Origin: an uncultured Rubritalea sp.
GTDB lineage: Bacteria > Verrucomicrobiota > Verrucomicrobiia > Verrucomicrobiales > Akkermansiaceae
NCBI GenBank assembly: GCA_937923145.1
Contig: CALAJT010000017.1
Coordinates: forward strand, 1 to 64,000
Length of the DNA: 64,000 bases
Direction: 5' to 3'
Shown: piece after piece, positions 8,507 through 16,824 of the stretch
Position numbering within the stretch: position 1 is the stretch's first letter
How the letters are laid out: every line of letters starts with the position of its first letter
The notes under the pieces: generated by a model
Told to the model about the DNA's origin: nothing
Databases searched by the model: none
What the model saw: only the letters and a program-made list of their open reading frames with translations
Translations under genes and position numbers: made by a program

Positions 8507-8569
8507 TCACTAACGTCAGCTACTCGGCTCCAAATTGAAGTCGACAATCTGACCTACTAACAATTTTAA

Positions 8570-8605
8570 AAGCACCAAGTCTCCTAGAGACCTGGTGCTT
8601 TTTTG
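8570..8605 (+). terminator. Terminator of rpsL-rpsG
   Basis: AGCACCA (8571-8577) pairs with TGGTGCT (8593-8599); after one mismatch an inner GTCT/AGAC stem extends it. A run of six T follows. Its A-rich 5' flank could also make it act on the convergent beta-helix gene ending at 8641. Confidence 0.9.
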
Positions 8606-8640
8606 GTTATAAAATTAAAGGTGTCCCACTATAACTCCAG

Positions 8641-10410
8641 TTACTCAGGTCTCACCCCAGCTTTTTTCACGACTTCCTTGAGCCTGATCTCAGAATCTTT
8701 GTCATCGACATCATTGTCTACAAAAGTGTGATCCTCTGGGACATTTCTGAAGTGATGGACAGCATGAGCTTTCCTTTTGTCTTCTTCTTTCCAGGTCTCG
8801 ATGCGGCGCACTACATTGCGGCGAATGGTGATTCCTCGCGAGTATTGGTCGAAAAATAATCCTGAGCTTCCTGCACCAATTGCAGTGTCGGATCTCGGCA
8901 CATCATGAAGCCAGTTTTCCTCCACTATCATGCCCTCATTTTGCGCCAGAGTATAAATGCAGGAGCCGTCAGATAAATCCTTCATCACATCATAAATATC
9001 ATTCGCTCTTACTACGTTGCGCTTTACCGGAGTTGGACTCGGGTTCCAATTCCAACCAATGCTGATCCCAGAATAACCAAAATCGGCAATCCGGTTATGC
9101 TCAATGATATTATCGCTAGATTTCGCGACTCGTATCCCTACAGCAGCAGGATGAATCACCCCTCCACGCAATATCTCACAATCAGAAATCAACGTCTTAC
9201 CTGGCAGTTCATCAGTCTTCAATCTCACCTTCTTAGGGTCGATAGAAATACCTCCACCTCCCATATCATAAAATCCACAGCGACTAATTTTAACACCATG
9301 ACACTTACCCTCAATACCTATGCCATAAGACCCAACATTACGGAAAACACACTTCTCAAACACCGCACCGCTCGCATCGAACAACTGCACAGCTTCACCC
9401 AGTAGAGGAGCACTTTGAGGAACCGTCGACCCTTCTGGTAACTTACCCTTTGGGACCTCATCACCATAATATTTGCGGAACGCAGCCCACCAATCTTTAT
9501 GCTGATCATAAACACCGACCCCATAAGCAGAGTGGGCAAATTCTACGCCTCGGAATTTCACCCCTTCAGCCCCTTCAATACGGAGGATAGTCTCCAGTCT
9601 AGCAGCCACAAACTCATCTTCAGCTGGCACTCGTCCTTTCTCTAACAATATAGCGATCTCACCTTTATCAACGTCAAACATCCACTCCCCAGGGAGATCC
9701 ATTCCCATAAGAGTATTCTCTATGCAGTATGGAGTCCCTCCCCCAGTATTCACAGAATAGTTCCAATGAGAAATCGGATAACGACTAGGCGTATACATCA
9801 AAACATCACCCGTTTTTGAATCCCATTTCCAGAGCGGATGCCAAGATGCAGACCATGACCCGAAGGTCTCTACCATCGCTCCCTTAGGCTCCTTAGCCAT
9901 CTTCACGAACAAGGGAAGATCCTCCTTCTTGATCCGAATACCAGCATACAGATAGGGACGATCTTCTCTCCATGGTGCTACCAATTCAGCCGTAGTGGAT
10001 CGGCTCAATTCATGGTCAACCTTTGACAATGCATAACCTCGCAAATGCCCTTTATTAGGAATTCGACTCCGCTGCTTACGCCCGTCTTTCATAGAAAATA
10101 AATCTCTAACAATCAGACCCTTTACTGGAACTTTAGCTCGCCAGACACCATCACCATCGTGACGCCATCCACGGATAGCCACTCCCCCACTTAAAACGGC
10201 ACCTTCCTTACCAATAACTTCCAGCCCCTCCTGCTCTGCACCTAAAACTAATGTTTCATCTAAAAAATACAGCCCTTTTTCAATAACAACCTTAGTCACC
10301 CCTTCCCTTTTCATCGCAGCAGCAACGTCCTCACCAGACTTGACCACCACCTCTTTCGCCATCCCAAAGGGAGTAGCCAAAATCATCACTCCAAAAAATA
10401 TTTTCTTCAT
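8641..10410 (-). CDS. Secreted right-handed parallel beta-helix protein
   Basis: 589 residues with a signal peptide (MKKIFFGVMILATPFGMAKE). The N-terminal part has the 'vksGEDVAAAMK' type start of beta-helix proteins that line up the first coil. The middle and C-terminal parts repeat coil motifs such as FEKCVFRNVGSYGIGIEGKC, VKISRCGFYDMGGGGISID and NIIEHNRIADFGYSGISIGW, and the last third has IYTLAQNEGMIVEENWLHDV. This fold is used by polysaccharide lyases, glycoside hydrolases and carbohydrate-binding proteins. I infer periplasmic or extracellular polysaccharide processing; catalytic residues cannot be assigned by eye. It is convergent with rpsG and has no operon partner. Confidence 0.75.
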   Translation of the reverse strand: MKKIFFGVMILATPFGMAKEVVVKSGEDVAAAMKREGVTKVVIEKGLYFLDETLVLGAEQEGLEVIGKEGAVLSGGVAIRGWRHDGDGVWRAKVPVKGLIVRDLFSMKDGRKQRSRIPNKGHLRGYALSKVDHELSRSTTAELVAPWREDRPYLYAGIRIKKEDLPLFVKMAKEPKGAMVETFGSWSASWHPLWKWDSKTGDVLMYTPSRYPISHWNYSVNTGGGTPYCIENTLMGMDLPGEWMFDVDKGEIAILLEKGRVPAEDEFVAARLETILRIEGAEGVKFRGVEFAHSAYGVGVYDQHKDWWAAFRKYYGDEVPKGKLPEGSTVPQSAPLLGEAVQLFDASGAVFEKCVFRNVGSYGIGIEGKCHGVKISRCGFYDMGGGGISIDPKKVRLKTDELPGKTLISDCEILRGGVIHPAAVGIRVAKSSDNIIEHNRIADFGYSGISIGWNWNPSPTPVKRNVVRANDIYDVMKDLSDGSCIYTLAQNEGMIVEENWLHDVPRSDTAIGAGSSGLFFDQYSRGITIRRNVVRRIETWKEEDKRKAHAVHHFRNVPEDHTFVDNDVDDKDSEIRLKEVVKKAGVRPE

Positions 10411-10580
10411 CTACTTTGTATACGATTGATCGACTAAGACCCTTATCATAATCTACGTCATAAACCTCAATCACTCAGTATATTTCTAAACCGTTGATGG
10501 AATATTCATCTTCCTTGTATGTTAGCTGTCTGTTAATTATTATTCATAAACTATCATCGAAAACCTCAACTCCCACCGCT

Positions 10581-11762
10581 ATGGCAGAAAATAACAACCT
10601 CATTTCCCCCGCTTACGCCCAGTGGCTAAGTGAACTCAAAAACCGCGTTCAGCAGGTTCAAACGAAAGCTGCGCTTGCAGTGAATCGTGAGCTTCTAGTC
10701 TTCTATTGGGAACTTGGCTGTGAGATCATTGAAAAACAAAAGAATGCGAATTGGGGCAGCGGCTTACTTCTTCAATTGAGCAAGGATCTATGCGCTAATT
10801 TCCCCGAAATCAAAGGCTTTTCGATACGAAACCTTCAATATATTGTTCACTGGTGCAACTTTTACTCAAGCGGAATTCCAATTACGCAACAGCCTGTTGC
10901 GCAATTGCCCGAAACATCTGAAAGACCTCCGCAAACATCTGAAAATAAGTCTCTAACTAACCCAACTACAATCTGTGACCAAATTGGGCAACAGGCTGTT
11001 GCCCAATTGCCTGAGTCCTTTCTTGAATCGATAACCTCTATCCCTTGGGGCCATAATATAGCCATCATCTCCAAGTGCTCCTCTATCAAGGAAGCTCTCT
11101 ACTACGTCAGCCAAACCCTGAACCATGGCTGGAGCCGTGCTGTCCTGGTCCATCAGATCGAGAGCGATCTCTATTCCCGCGAAGGTTCTGCCACTTCTAA
11201 CTTCGCCGCCACTCTACCTCCTGCACAATCAGATCTCGCCCAACAGACGCTCAAAGATCCCTACATTTTCGATTTTCTCACCCTCACCAAGGATCACAAT
11301 GAGAGGGATCTTGAAAATCAACTCACCGACCATATCTCCAAGTTCCTCATCGAGCTAGGGGCAGGTTTTGCTTACCTCGGTCGCCAAGTCCCACTTCAAG
11401 TCAGCGAACGCGAATTCTACCTAGACCTCCTCTTCTACCATACCCAACTCCACTGCTACGTTGTCATCGAGCTGAAAACAGGCGACTTCGAGCCCGAGTT
11501 CGCTGGCAAACTGAACTTCTACCTAAAAGCTGTCGACGAAACCCTACGCAGCGATCGAGACGAGCCCACCATCGGCATTCTCCTCTGCAAAACCAAGGAC
11601 AAGCTCATCGCCGAGTATGCACTAAGCGACATCAACAAACCCATCGGCGTCTCCGAATACCAACTCACCCAATCCCTTCCAGAATCTCTCAAACCCAGCC
11701 TCCCTTCCATCGAAGAATGGGAAGCCGAACTTCAACAGGACGTCGATGATGAGAACGAATAA
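10581..11762 (+). CDS. DUF1016 / YhcG-type PD-(D/E)XK nuclease (first copy)
   Basis: 393 residues. The N-terminal DUF1016_N domain (KAALAVNRELLVFYWELG, LSKDLCANFPEIKGFSIRN) is predicted to bind DNA; the C-terminal DUF1016 domain carries a restriction-type nuclease core with D282 (YLDLLFYH) and E297-x-K299 (VIELKTG). ATG 10581 is preferred; the frame opens at 10494 but that extension lacks family features. Between the two domains there is an insert with two QLPE repeats, encoded by a 17-base perfect palindrome (10885-10901) and a 27-base perfect palindrome (10982-11008), just before the conserved SIPWGHN. First gene of the island. Related proteins accompany restriction systems; activity here is inferred. 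Confidence 0.85.
   Translation: MAENNNLISPAYAQWLSELKNRVQQVQTKAALAVNRELLVFYWELGCEIIEKQKNANWGSGLLLQLSKDLCANFPEIKGFSIRNLQYIVHWCNFYSSGIPITQQPVAQLPETSERPPQTSENKSLTNPTTICDQIGQQAVAQLPESFLESITSIPWGHNIAIISKCSSIKEALYYVSQTLNHGWSRAVLVHQIESDLYSREGSATSNFAATLPPAQSDLAQQTLKDPYIFDFLTLTKDHNERDLENQLTDHISKFLIELGAGFAYLGRQVPLQVSEREFYLDLLFYHTQLHCYVVIELKTGDFEPEFAGKLNFYLKAVDETLRSDRDEPTIGILLCKTKDKLIAEYALSDINKPIGVSEYQLTQSLPESLKPSLPSIEEWEAELQQDVDDENE
10885..11008. repeat. Two palindromes inside the DUF1016 gene
   Basis: 10885-10901 is a perfect 17-base inverted repeat (CGCAACAG, C, CTGTTGCG). 10982-11008 is a perfect 27-base inverted repeat with arms of 13 bases (AATTGGGCAACAG and its complement) around G10995. Both share the core CAACAG-N-CTGTTG, are followed by CAATTGCC, and encode QLPE in the same frame. 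Confidence 0.9.
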
Positions 11763-11765
11763 AGC

Positions 11766-11789
11766 AATCCCGTGGAATTCGACGGGATT
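11766..11789. repeat. Intergenic dyad between DUF1016 and fic
   Basis: AATCCCGT (11766-11773) and ACGGGATT (11782-11789) flank GGAATTCG, itself nearly symmetric, giving a 24-base palindrome with one mismatched pair. No T run follows, so it is not a classical terminator; it could be an operator or an RNA hairpin at the 3' end of the DUF1016 message. Confidence 0.5.
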
Positions 11790-11888
11790 AGAAAACAAGC
11801 TATCACTGTAAAACAGAGAGATTTCAATAATGCTCTTCCTTGCTATTGTCCGTCTGCTAAGTATGATAATTAGAACTAAATAAGCCGC

Positions 11889-12494
11889 ATGATACTAGAA
11901 AACAAATTGAATATCAATGACCAAGCTTCCCTTGCTAGAGTGGAGGAAGAAATCAGCAAAAGGAAGGCAAAGCAACTCTTTGATTCTGGTGATATTGATA
12001 ACGTGGAGGTAGGAACCCATGCTGGTCTTGCCTTCATTCATGGGTATCTTTTTGACGAGATCTACCATTTCGCAGGGAAATTAAGAGAAGTAAATATAGC
12101 CAAAGGGAGCTTCCGTTTTTCCCCTGTAATGTACTTAAAGCCTTCACTTAAGAACATCGACCAAATGCCCCAAAACACCTTTGAAAAGATTGTAGAGAAA
12201 TATGTAGAGATGAATGTCGCCCACCCCTTCAGAGATGGCAATGGCAGAGCAACGAGAATCTGGCTAGACCTCATCTTCAAACAAGAACTACAACAAGTAG
12301 TGGATTGGAATTTAATCAATAAAGAAGATTACCTCATGGCGATGGAGCGCAGCGTAGTAAAGGACATAGAGATCAAACACCTCCTAAAACAAGCCCTGAC
12401 TTCAAAGATCAACGACCGAGAAGTCTATATCAAAGGAATTGATGTGAGCTACTACTACGAGGGATACACAACCTTTAAAACAGATGAGCTATAA
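11889..12494 (+). CDS. Fic family protein, class III-type
   Basis: 201 residues. Fic proteins transfer AMP (or another nucleotide moiety) to protein hydroxyls. The active-site loop HPFRDGNGRATR is at residues 112-123, complete with the catalytic His and the anion-binding GNGR. Near the C-terminus, S187-YYY-E191-G192 matches the inhibitory [S/T]xxxE[G/N] motif of class III Fic proteins, in which the C-terminal helix blocks the ATP site until self-modification or dissociation. No separate antitoxin gene is needed in that class. It lies 15 bases upstream of the methyltransferase gene and is more AT-rich than it. Its target, and whether it serves the restriction genes, are unknown. Confidence 0.85.
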   Translation: MILENKLNINDQASLARVEEEISKRKAKQLFDSGDIDNVEVGTHAGLAFIHGYLFDEIYHFAGKLREVNIAKGSFRFSPVMYLKPSLKNIDQMPQNTFEKIVEKYVEMNVAHPFRDGNGRATRIWLDLIFKQELQQVVDWNLINKEDYLMAMERSVVKDIEIKHLLKQALTSKINDREVYIKGIDVSYYYEGYTTFKTDEL

Positions 12495-12509
12495 TTAATT
12501 CTTATTACT

Positions 12510-15257
12510 ATGAACGCCGTAGAAATCGAAGAAGCCGTATCACTACTCGCAGAGCAGCCTTTTGAAGCTGAGGCTGATACTTTCCCCTACGCGTTTCTGG
12601 AGGCTTTTGGTAATAAAGCCACCACCATCAAACGTCTCAAAAGCGGAACGACGAATAAATCAGACATCGGCGGAGTATTACAGCGCGGCAATATCCACAT
12701 CAAGACCTGTGCAGAGGGCGAGGTAGCCGCTACCCTAGACACACTCAGGGACAGCCCTGCTACCAAAGCCCAGAAGGCTAAGTTCACCCTGGCTACCGAT
12801 GGTATAGAATTCCAAGCAGAGGATCTAGAAGGCGGTGAGACAGTAGCATGTGCCTTCCCTGACTTTGCAGACCACTTTGGCTTTTTCCTAGAACTAGCAG
12901 GCATCAGCACCGTTCGTGCTATCAAGGAAAGTTCCTTCGATATCAAGGCGACTGGGCGTCTCAATAAACTCTACATAGAACTCCTACAGGACAATCCCGA
13001 GTGGGCTAGCTCTGAGCGCAGGCATGATCTGAATCACTTCCTCGCTCGTCTCATCTTCTGCTTCTTCGCAGAGGATACAGATATCTTTCTGGGCGATGAC
13101 CTATTCACTGCCACCGTAGAGCAGATGAGTGAGCGGGACTCATCTAACACTCACGAGATCATCGCCGAGCTATTCCGCTCCATGGATACCAAGCCAGCGG
13201 AGAGGGAGAAGCAAAACATCCGCTCATGGGCAAATGTCTTTCCCTATGTAAATGGAGAACTCTTCCGAGTGGTAGACCCCACAGTAGGTCATGCCGTCCC
13301 CCATTTCTCTAAAATAGCGCGCTCCTATCTCAGCCACATTGGCAAGCTGAACTGGACCAAGATTAACCCAGACATCTTCGGTTCCATGATCCAGGCAGTG
13401 GCTGATGATGAAGAACGCGGCTCACTAGGCATGCACTACACCAGTGTGCCGAATATTCTTAAAGTCCTCAACCCGCTCTTCCTAGACGATCTCCGCACCA
13501 AGCTAGAAGAAGCAGCGGACAACACCCGTAAGCTCCTCAACCTCCGCACCCGCATCGCCCACATCCGCGTCTTTGACCCTGCCTGTGGCTCTGGGAACTT
13601 TCTCGTCATCGCCTATAAGGAGATGCGCCAGATCGAGGCTGAGATAAATCAGCGCCGTGGTGAGAAAGACCTCCGCTCAGCGATCGATGTCAGGAACTTC
13701 CGCGGCATTGAGCTACGTCACTTCTCTGCAGAGATCGCCCGTCTCGCACTCATCATCGCCGAATACCAGTGCGATGTCACCTACCGTGGGCAAAAGGAAG
13801 CTCTCGCAGAGTTCCTCCCGCTAGACAGGGCGAACTGGATCACCTGTGGCAATGCCCTCCAGCTAGACTGGCTCAGCGTCTGCCCACCCACAGGAACGGA
13901 AGTAAAACACCGTGCCGATGACCTCTTTAAAACCCCGCTAGATCAAGCAGAAATCGAATTCCGTAATGAAGGTGGGGAAACCTATATCTGTGGAAATCCA
14001 CCCTACAAAGGTAGTAAATGGCAGAAACCTGAGCAGAAATTAGATTTAAAGAATGCTTGGTCGAGATTCCCTCAGCTATCGAAAACTACTGATCTGGTCA
14101 CGGGTTGGATAGCTAAATATCTTAATTACACGCGTGTAGTGAACGATGCAAAAGCTGCATTCGTTGTAACGAATAGCGTCTGTCAAGGTCAGCAGGCTTC
14201 TGATATTTGGTCAGTCGTTTTTAGCGAAAGTATCGAAATCAATTTTGCTCAACTTCCATTCAAGTGGCGTAATCTTGCTAGTCATAATGCAGGTGTAACC
14301 GTAATTATTATAGGTCTTGGCGTCAAAGACTCAAATCCCAAACAGTTATTTGATAAGAGTCAGCTAAGAGTTTGTGATTCGATCGGTCCATATCTAGTTC
14401 CTAATTCAGAGGAGATTGTCGACAGCATAAGACATCCGACTGATCAAAAAGCAAAAATGTTATTTGGGAATATGCCACGAGATGGCGGCCATCTATTTTT
14501 AACTTCTGAGGAAGCCCAATTTTTAAAATCACAGCCTTCAACTAGTAGGTATGTAAAAAAATTCTACGGTTCAAAAGAATTCATTAATGGTAAAGAACGT
14601 TTTTGCTTATGGATAAATGATATTGATTCAGAAAATGCCAAGGAAGATACTTTTATTGCAAAAAAACTCCAGCTTGTATCTGAAAATAGAACTAACTCAA
14701 AGGCTCCTTCTACACAAGCGTTTGCCACACAACCACACAGGTTTGTTCAGCGAGCAGGAATCTGCCGAAATTACACCATTGTTATCCCTGGCGTTTCATC
14801 CGAATCCAGATCTTATCTCCCATGCGGATTACTTGGTGCAGAGGATGTTATTTCTAATAAGAATTTCGGGATGTTCGACGCCCCGCTCTGGAATATGGCT
14901 CTCATTGCCTCACGACTCCACTGGGTATGGATTGGCACAGTTTGCGTTAGAATGAGAACAGATTTTTCTTACTCCAACACCCTCGGCTGGAACACCTTCC
15001 CCGTCCCTACTCTCACGGAGAACGACAAAGCCGCTCTAACCAAATGCGCAGAAGACATTCTCCTAGCCCGTGAAGCTCATTTCCCTGCTACCATCGCTGA
15101 TCTCTACAAACCAGACACGATGCCGGACAACCTCCGTGCAGCACACGAGCGCAATGACGAAACCCTAGAGCGCATCTACATCGGTCGCCGCTTCAAAAAC
15201 GACACCGAGCGCCTAGAAAAACTATTCGACCTCTACACCAAAATGACCACCACATAG
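12510..15257 (+). CDS. MmeI-like DNA adenine methyltransferase (modification subunit)
   Basis: 915 residues laid out like MmeI-family type IIG proteins: N-terminal domain, helical spacer, gamma-class N6-adenine methyltransferase, target-recognition region and C-terminal tail. SAM-binding motif I FDPACGSGNFL is at 355-365 and catalytic motif IV NPPY at 496-499; HYTS near 310 is the usual pre-methylase motif. In the N-terminal domain, where MmeI has a D...ExK nuclease site, I see D52 and K65 but INIHIK-type residues instead of the acidic one, so cleavage is probably lost. Bases about 13990-14950 (target-recognition part) are clearly more AT-rich than both flanks, suggesting domain exchange. Follows fic by 15 bases. 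Likely methylates the system's recognition site. Confidence 0.85.
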   Translation: MNAVEIEEAVSLLAEQPFEAEADTFPYAFLEAFGNKATTIKRLKSGTTNKSDIGGVLQRGNIHIKTCAEGEVAATLDTLRDSPATKAQKAKFTLATDGIEFQAEDLEGGETVACAFPDFADHFGFFLELAGISTVRAIKESSFDIKATGRLNKLYIELLQDNPEWASSERRHDLNHFLARLIFCFFAEDTDIFLGDDLFTATVEQMSERDSSNTHEIIAELFRSMDTKPAEREKQNIRSWANVFPYVNGELFRVVDPTVGHAVPHFSKIARSYLSHIGKLNWTKINPDIFGSMIQAVADDEERGSLGMHYTSVPNILKVLNPLFLDDLRTKLEEAADNTRKLLNLRTRIAHIRVFDPACGSGNFLVIAYKEMRQIEAEINQRRGEKDLRSAIDVRNFRGIELRHFSAEIARLALIIAEYQCDVTYRGQKEALAEFLPLDRANWITCGNALQLDWLSVCPPTGTEVKHRADDLFKTPLDQAEIEFRNEGGETYICGNPPYKGSKWQKPEQKLDLKNAWSRFPQLSKTTDLVTGWIAKYLNYTRVVNDAKAAFVVTNSVCQGQQASDIWSVVFSESIEINFAQLPFKWRNLASHNAGVTVIIIGLGVKDSNPKQLFDKSQLRVCDSIGPYLVPNSEEIVDSIRHPTDQKAKMLFGNMPRDGGHLFLTSEEAQFLKSQPSTSRYVKKFYGSKEFINGKERFCLWINDIDSENAKEDTFIAKKLQLVSENRTNSKAPSTQAFATQPHRFVQRAGICRNYTIVIPGVSSESRSYLPCGLLGAEDVISNKNFGMFDAPLWNMALIASRLHWVWIGTVCVRMRTDFSYSNTLGWNTFPVPTLTENDKAALTKCAEDILLAREAHFPATIADLYKPDTMPDNLRAAHERNDETLERIYIGRRFKNDTERLEKLFDLYTKMTTT

Positions 15258-15340
15258 TCCTAATCTGCCGATTAGTGTAAAAAAAGATGTATAATACACT
15301 AGAAAAGTGTAAAATAAGGTGTAAAGAAAGAGGTATAGAA
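15258..15340 (+). promoter_or_regulatory. Putative internal promoter with repeated GTGTAAA boxes
   Basis: A perfect TATAAT lies at 15290-15295. GTGTAAA occurs in direct orientation at 15275, 15307 and 15319, and the inverted TACAC lies at 15295-15299 overlapping the -10. No good -35 is visible at 17 bases. AGAAAGAGG at 15325-15333 is a plausible ribosome site for ATG 15341. The arrangement resembles a promoter with operator boxes, perhaps bound by the HTH protein encoded two genes down. Confidence 0.45.
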
Positions 15341-16147
15341 ATGGCAACTAAAACGACAAATTCTGATTTTGCTCTAAGTAATCCGCCTTTAATCTGCGTA
15401 GTGGCACGTATGCAGTTTACACCGATTCCAAGGATCAAAAACTACGTAATCAATCTTCAAGACGAACTCAGACAGCAAGGGTTTCTTCACTTTGAAGAAA
15501 GGATCACACATGCTATTCACATTGATCAAAAAGCTGAAGTAGGCACGAACGTATCCTTTAAAAAGGTAAAGCAATGGGTCATTGCGGATCAAAAGCGTAA
15601 TGTCTCCATAAGGCTAGATGATAGCAGTATCTCTATTTTATTTGGCGACTACACCAACTTCTGTGATGCCCTTCCATTTTATCAGGAGCTGCTGCAGGCA
15701 ATTGAAAAGAACATCGTAGGAATCACTTATAATCAACTACAGTTACGCTACATAAATTACATTAATCTATCCGAGGTGGTGGCACCAGATCAATGGGTCC
15801 AGCCTTCTGTATTAGGCTTACCAAATCTACCTGACTTGCAACGATCCGCAAGCGTATCAGAAACTAGCTACCAAACAACATCAGGAGGTCGCTTAGTAGT
15901 GCGCTGCTCATCTATGCCCAGCGGAATCACCATGCCACCAGATTTACTACCATTAGAGATAAGCACTCGACACCCACTGAAATCATCCAGCCCATTCATT
16001 CTTCTAGAAAACTTACATGCCATCAAACTACCCGATGAAATCTTTACCGCTGAAACTTGCTTAAAGCAGTTTAAGGAAATGAGAGCGGATATCCATAAAG
16101 CGTTCAAGCAAACCACAACCCAGAAAGCACAAGAGTCATGGAAATAA
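15341..16147 (+). CDS. TIGR04255 family protein
   Basis: 268 residues from ATG 15341, chosen over the upstream ATG 15287 because AGAAAGAGG precedes it and the upstream ATG overlaps the predicted -10. The N-terminal VVARMQFTPIPRIKNYVINL, the central KQWVIADQKRNVSIRLDDS with FGDYTNFCDALPFYQELL, and GITYNQLQLRYINYINLSEV match the pattern of the sporadic TIGR04255 family, whose function is unknown. No signal peptide, membrane segment or known catalytic motif. It overlaps the next gene by 10 bases, so the two products are probably made in coupled fashion. Inferred accessory component of the island. Confidence 0.7.
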   Translation: MATKTTNSDFALSNPPLICVVARMQFTPIPRIKNYVINLQDELRQQGFLHFEERITHAIHIDQKAEVGTNVSFKKVKQWVIADQKRNVSIRLDDSSISILFGDYTNFCDALPFYQELLQAIEKNIVGITYNQLQLRYINYINLSEVVAPDQWVQPSVLGLPNLPDLQRSASVSETSYQTTSGGRLVVRCSSMPSGITMPPDLLPLEISTRHPLKSSSPFILLENLHAIKLPDEIFTAETCLKQFKEMRADIHKAFKQTTTQKAQESWK

Positions 16148-16824
16148 CAATGGATTACACCAATCAACTCCCGGTCACTTTAGGACAAACAGGAGCTGCA
16201 GAAAAAGTGGTAACAAGCGTAATGGGCATCCTATTTTTAGGTGCTCCTGGAGATGCTATTGCACTCCAGCAAGGCCCTATAGAAACATCTATTCTATACT
16301 CTAGCTCTCAAAGCATCCCTCTAGCCGAAGTAATAGAAAAACCGGCCACATTTCAGCCAAGTGAATCTATCACATTCATTAGAAAAATCTATGGATTTAA
16401 CGTCACCGAGCTAGCTCAGCTACTCGGAGTTACCCGTCCCACGGTCTACAACTGGATAAAAGGAGGAGAAGTCAAAAAAGAAATCTCCGCTAAACTCCAA
16501 GTGTTGGAGGCTGTAGCTAAGCACTGGAGTAAGCTACAAGGGGATGATAATATCTCATTCCTGTTCGACTACAAAGGAACACAAGCTAGCGACATTTCTC
16601 TACGTGAGGCGATGAGCCAGGAGGTAATAGAAACCGATACTCTCACTAATCTCATAGATACTCGTCTGGCTGAATATCAGAGTGCCGCCACAGAATCCCG
16701 AAAAATCATCGGTAACGTGGAGTTAGTGAGAAACTCTGAAATACCAGAAAGCTCTAAAAAACTCAACCAGCTCTGGTCTGATAACATAACAAAACTGAAG
16801 ACCGCTCAACATAAAGGTAGCTAA
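16138..16824 (+). CDS. Helix-turn-helix protein, probable regulator
   Basis: 228 residues. A helix-turn-helix of the XRE/phage-repressor type lies at about residues 79-112 (YGFNVTELAQLLGVTRPTVY followed by NWIKGGEV). The N-terminal ~70 residues are hydrophobic and polar mixed with no recognised fold; the C-terminal 110 residues look helical (LREAMSQEVIETDTLTNLID). The start overlaps the TIGR04255 gene by 10 bases and the stop shares one base with the next ATG (TAATG). It could repress the promoter with GTGTAAA boxes at 15275-15325. Ligand and partner unknown. Confidence 0.65.
   Translation: MEITMDYTNQLPVTLGQTGAAEKVVTSVMGILFLGAPGDAIALQQGPIETSILYSSSQSIPLAEVIEKPATFQPSESITFIRKIYGFNVTELAQLLGVTRPTVYNWIKGGEVKKEISAKLQVLEAVAKHWSKLQGDDNISFLFDYKGTQASDISLREAMSQEVIETDTLTNLIDTRLAEYQSAATESRKIIGNVELVRNSEIPESSKKLNQLWSDNITKLKTAQHKGS

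Noticed and set aside
10494-10580. 29-residue N-terminal extension of the first DUF1016 protein
   Set aside because: No family similarity and no ribosome site; ATG 10581 begins the conserved domain after a short linker.
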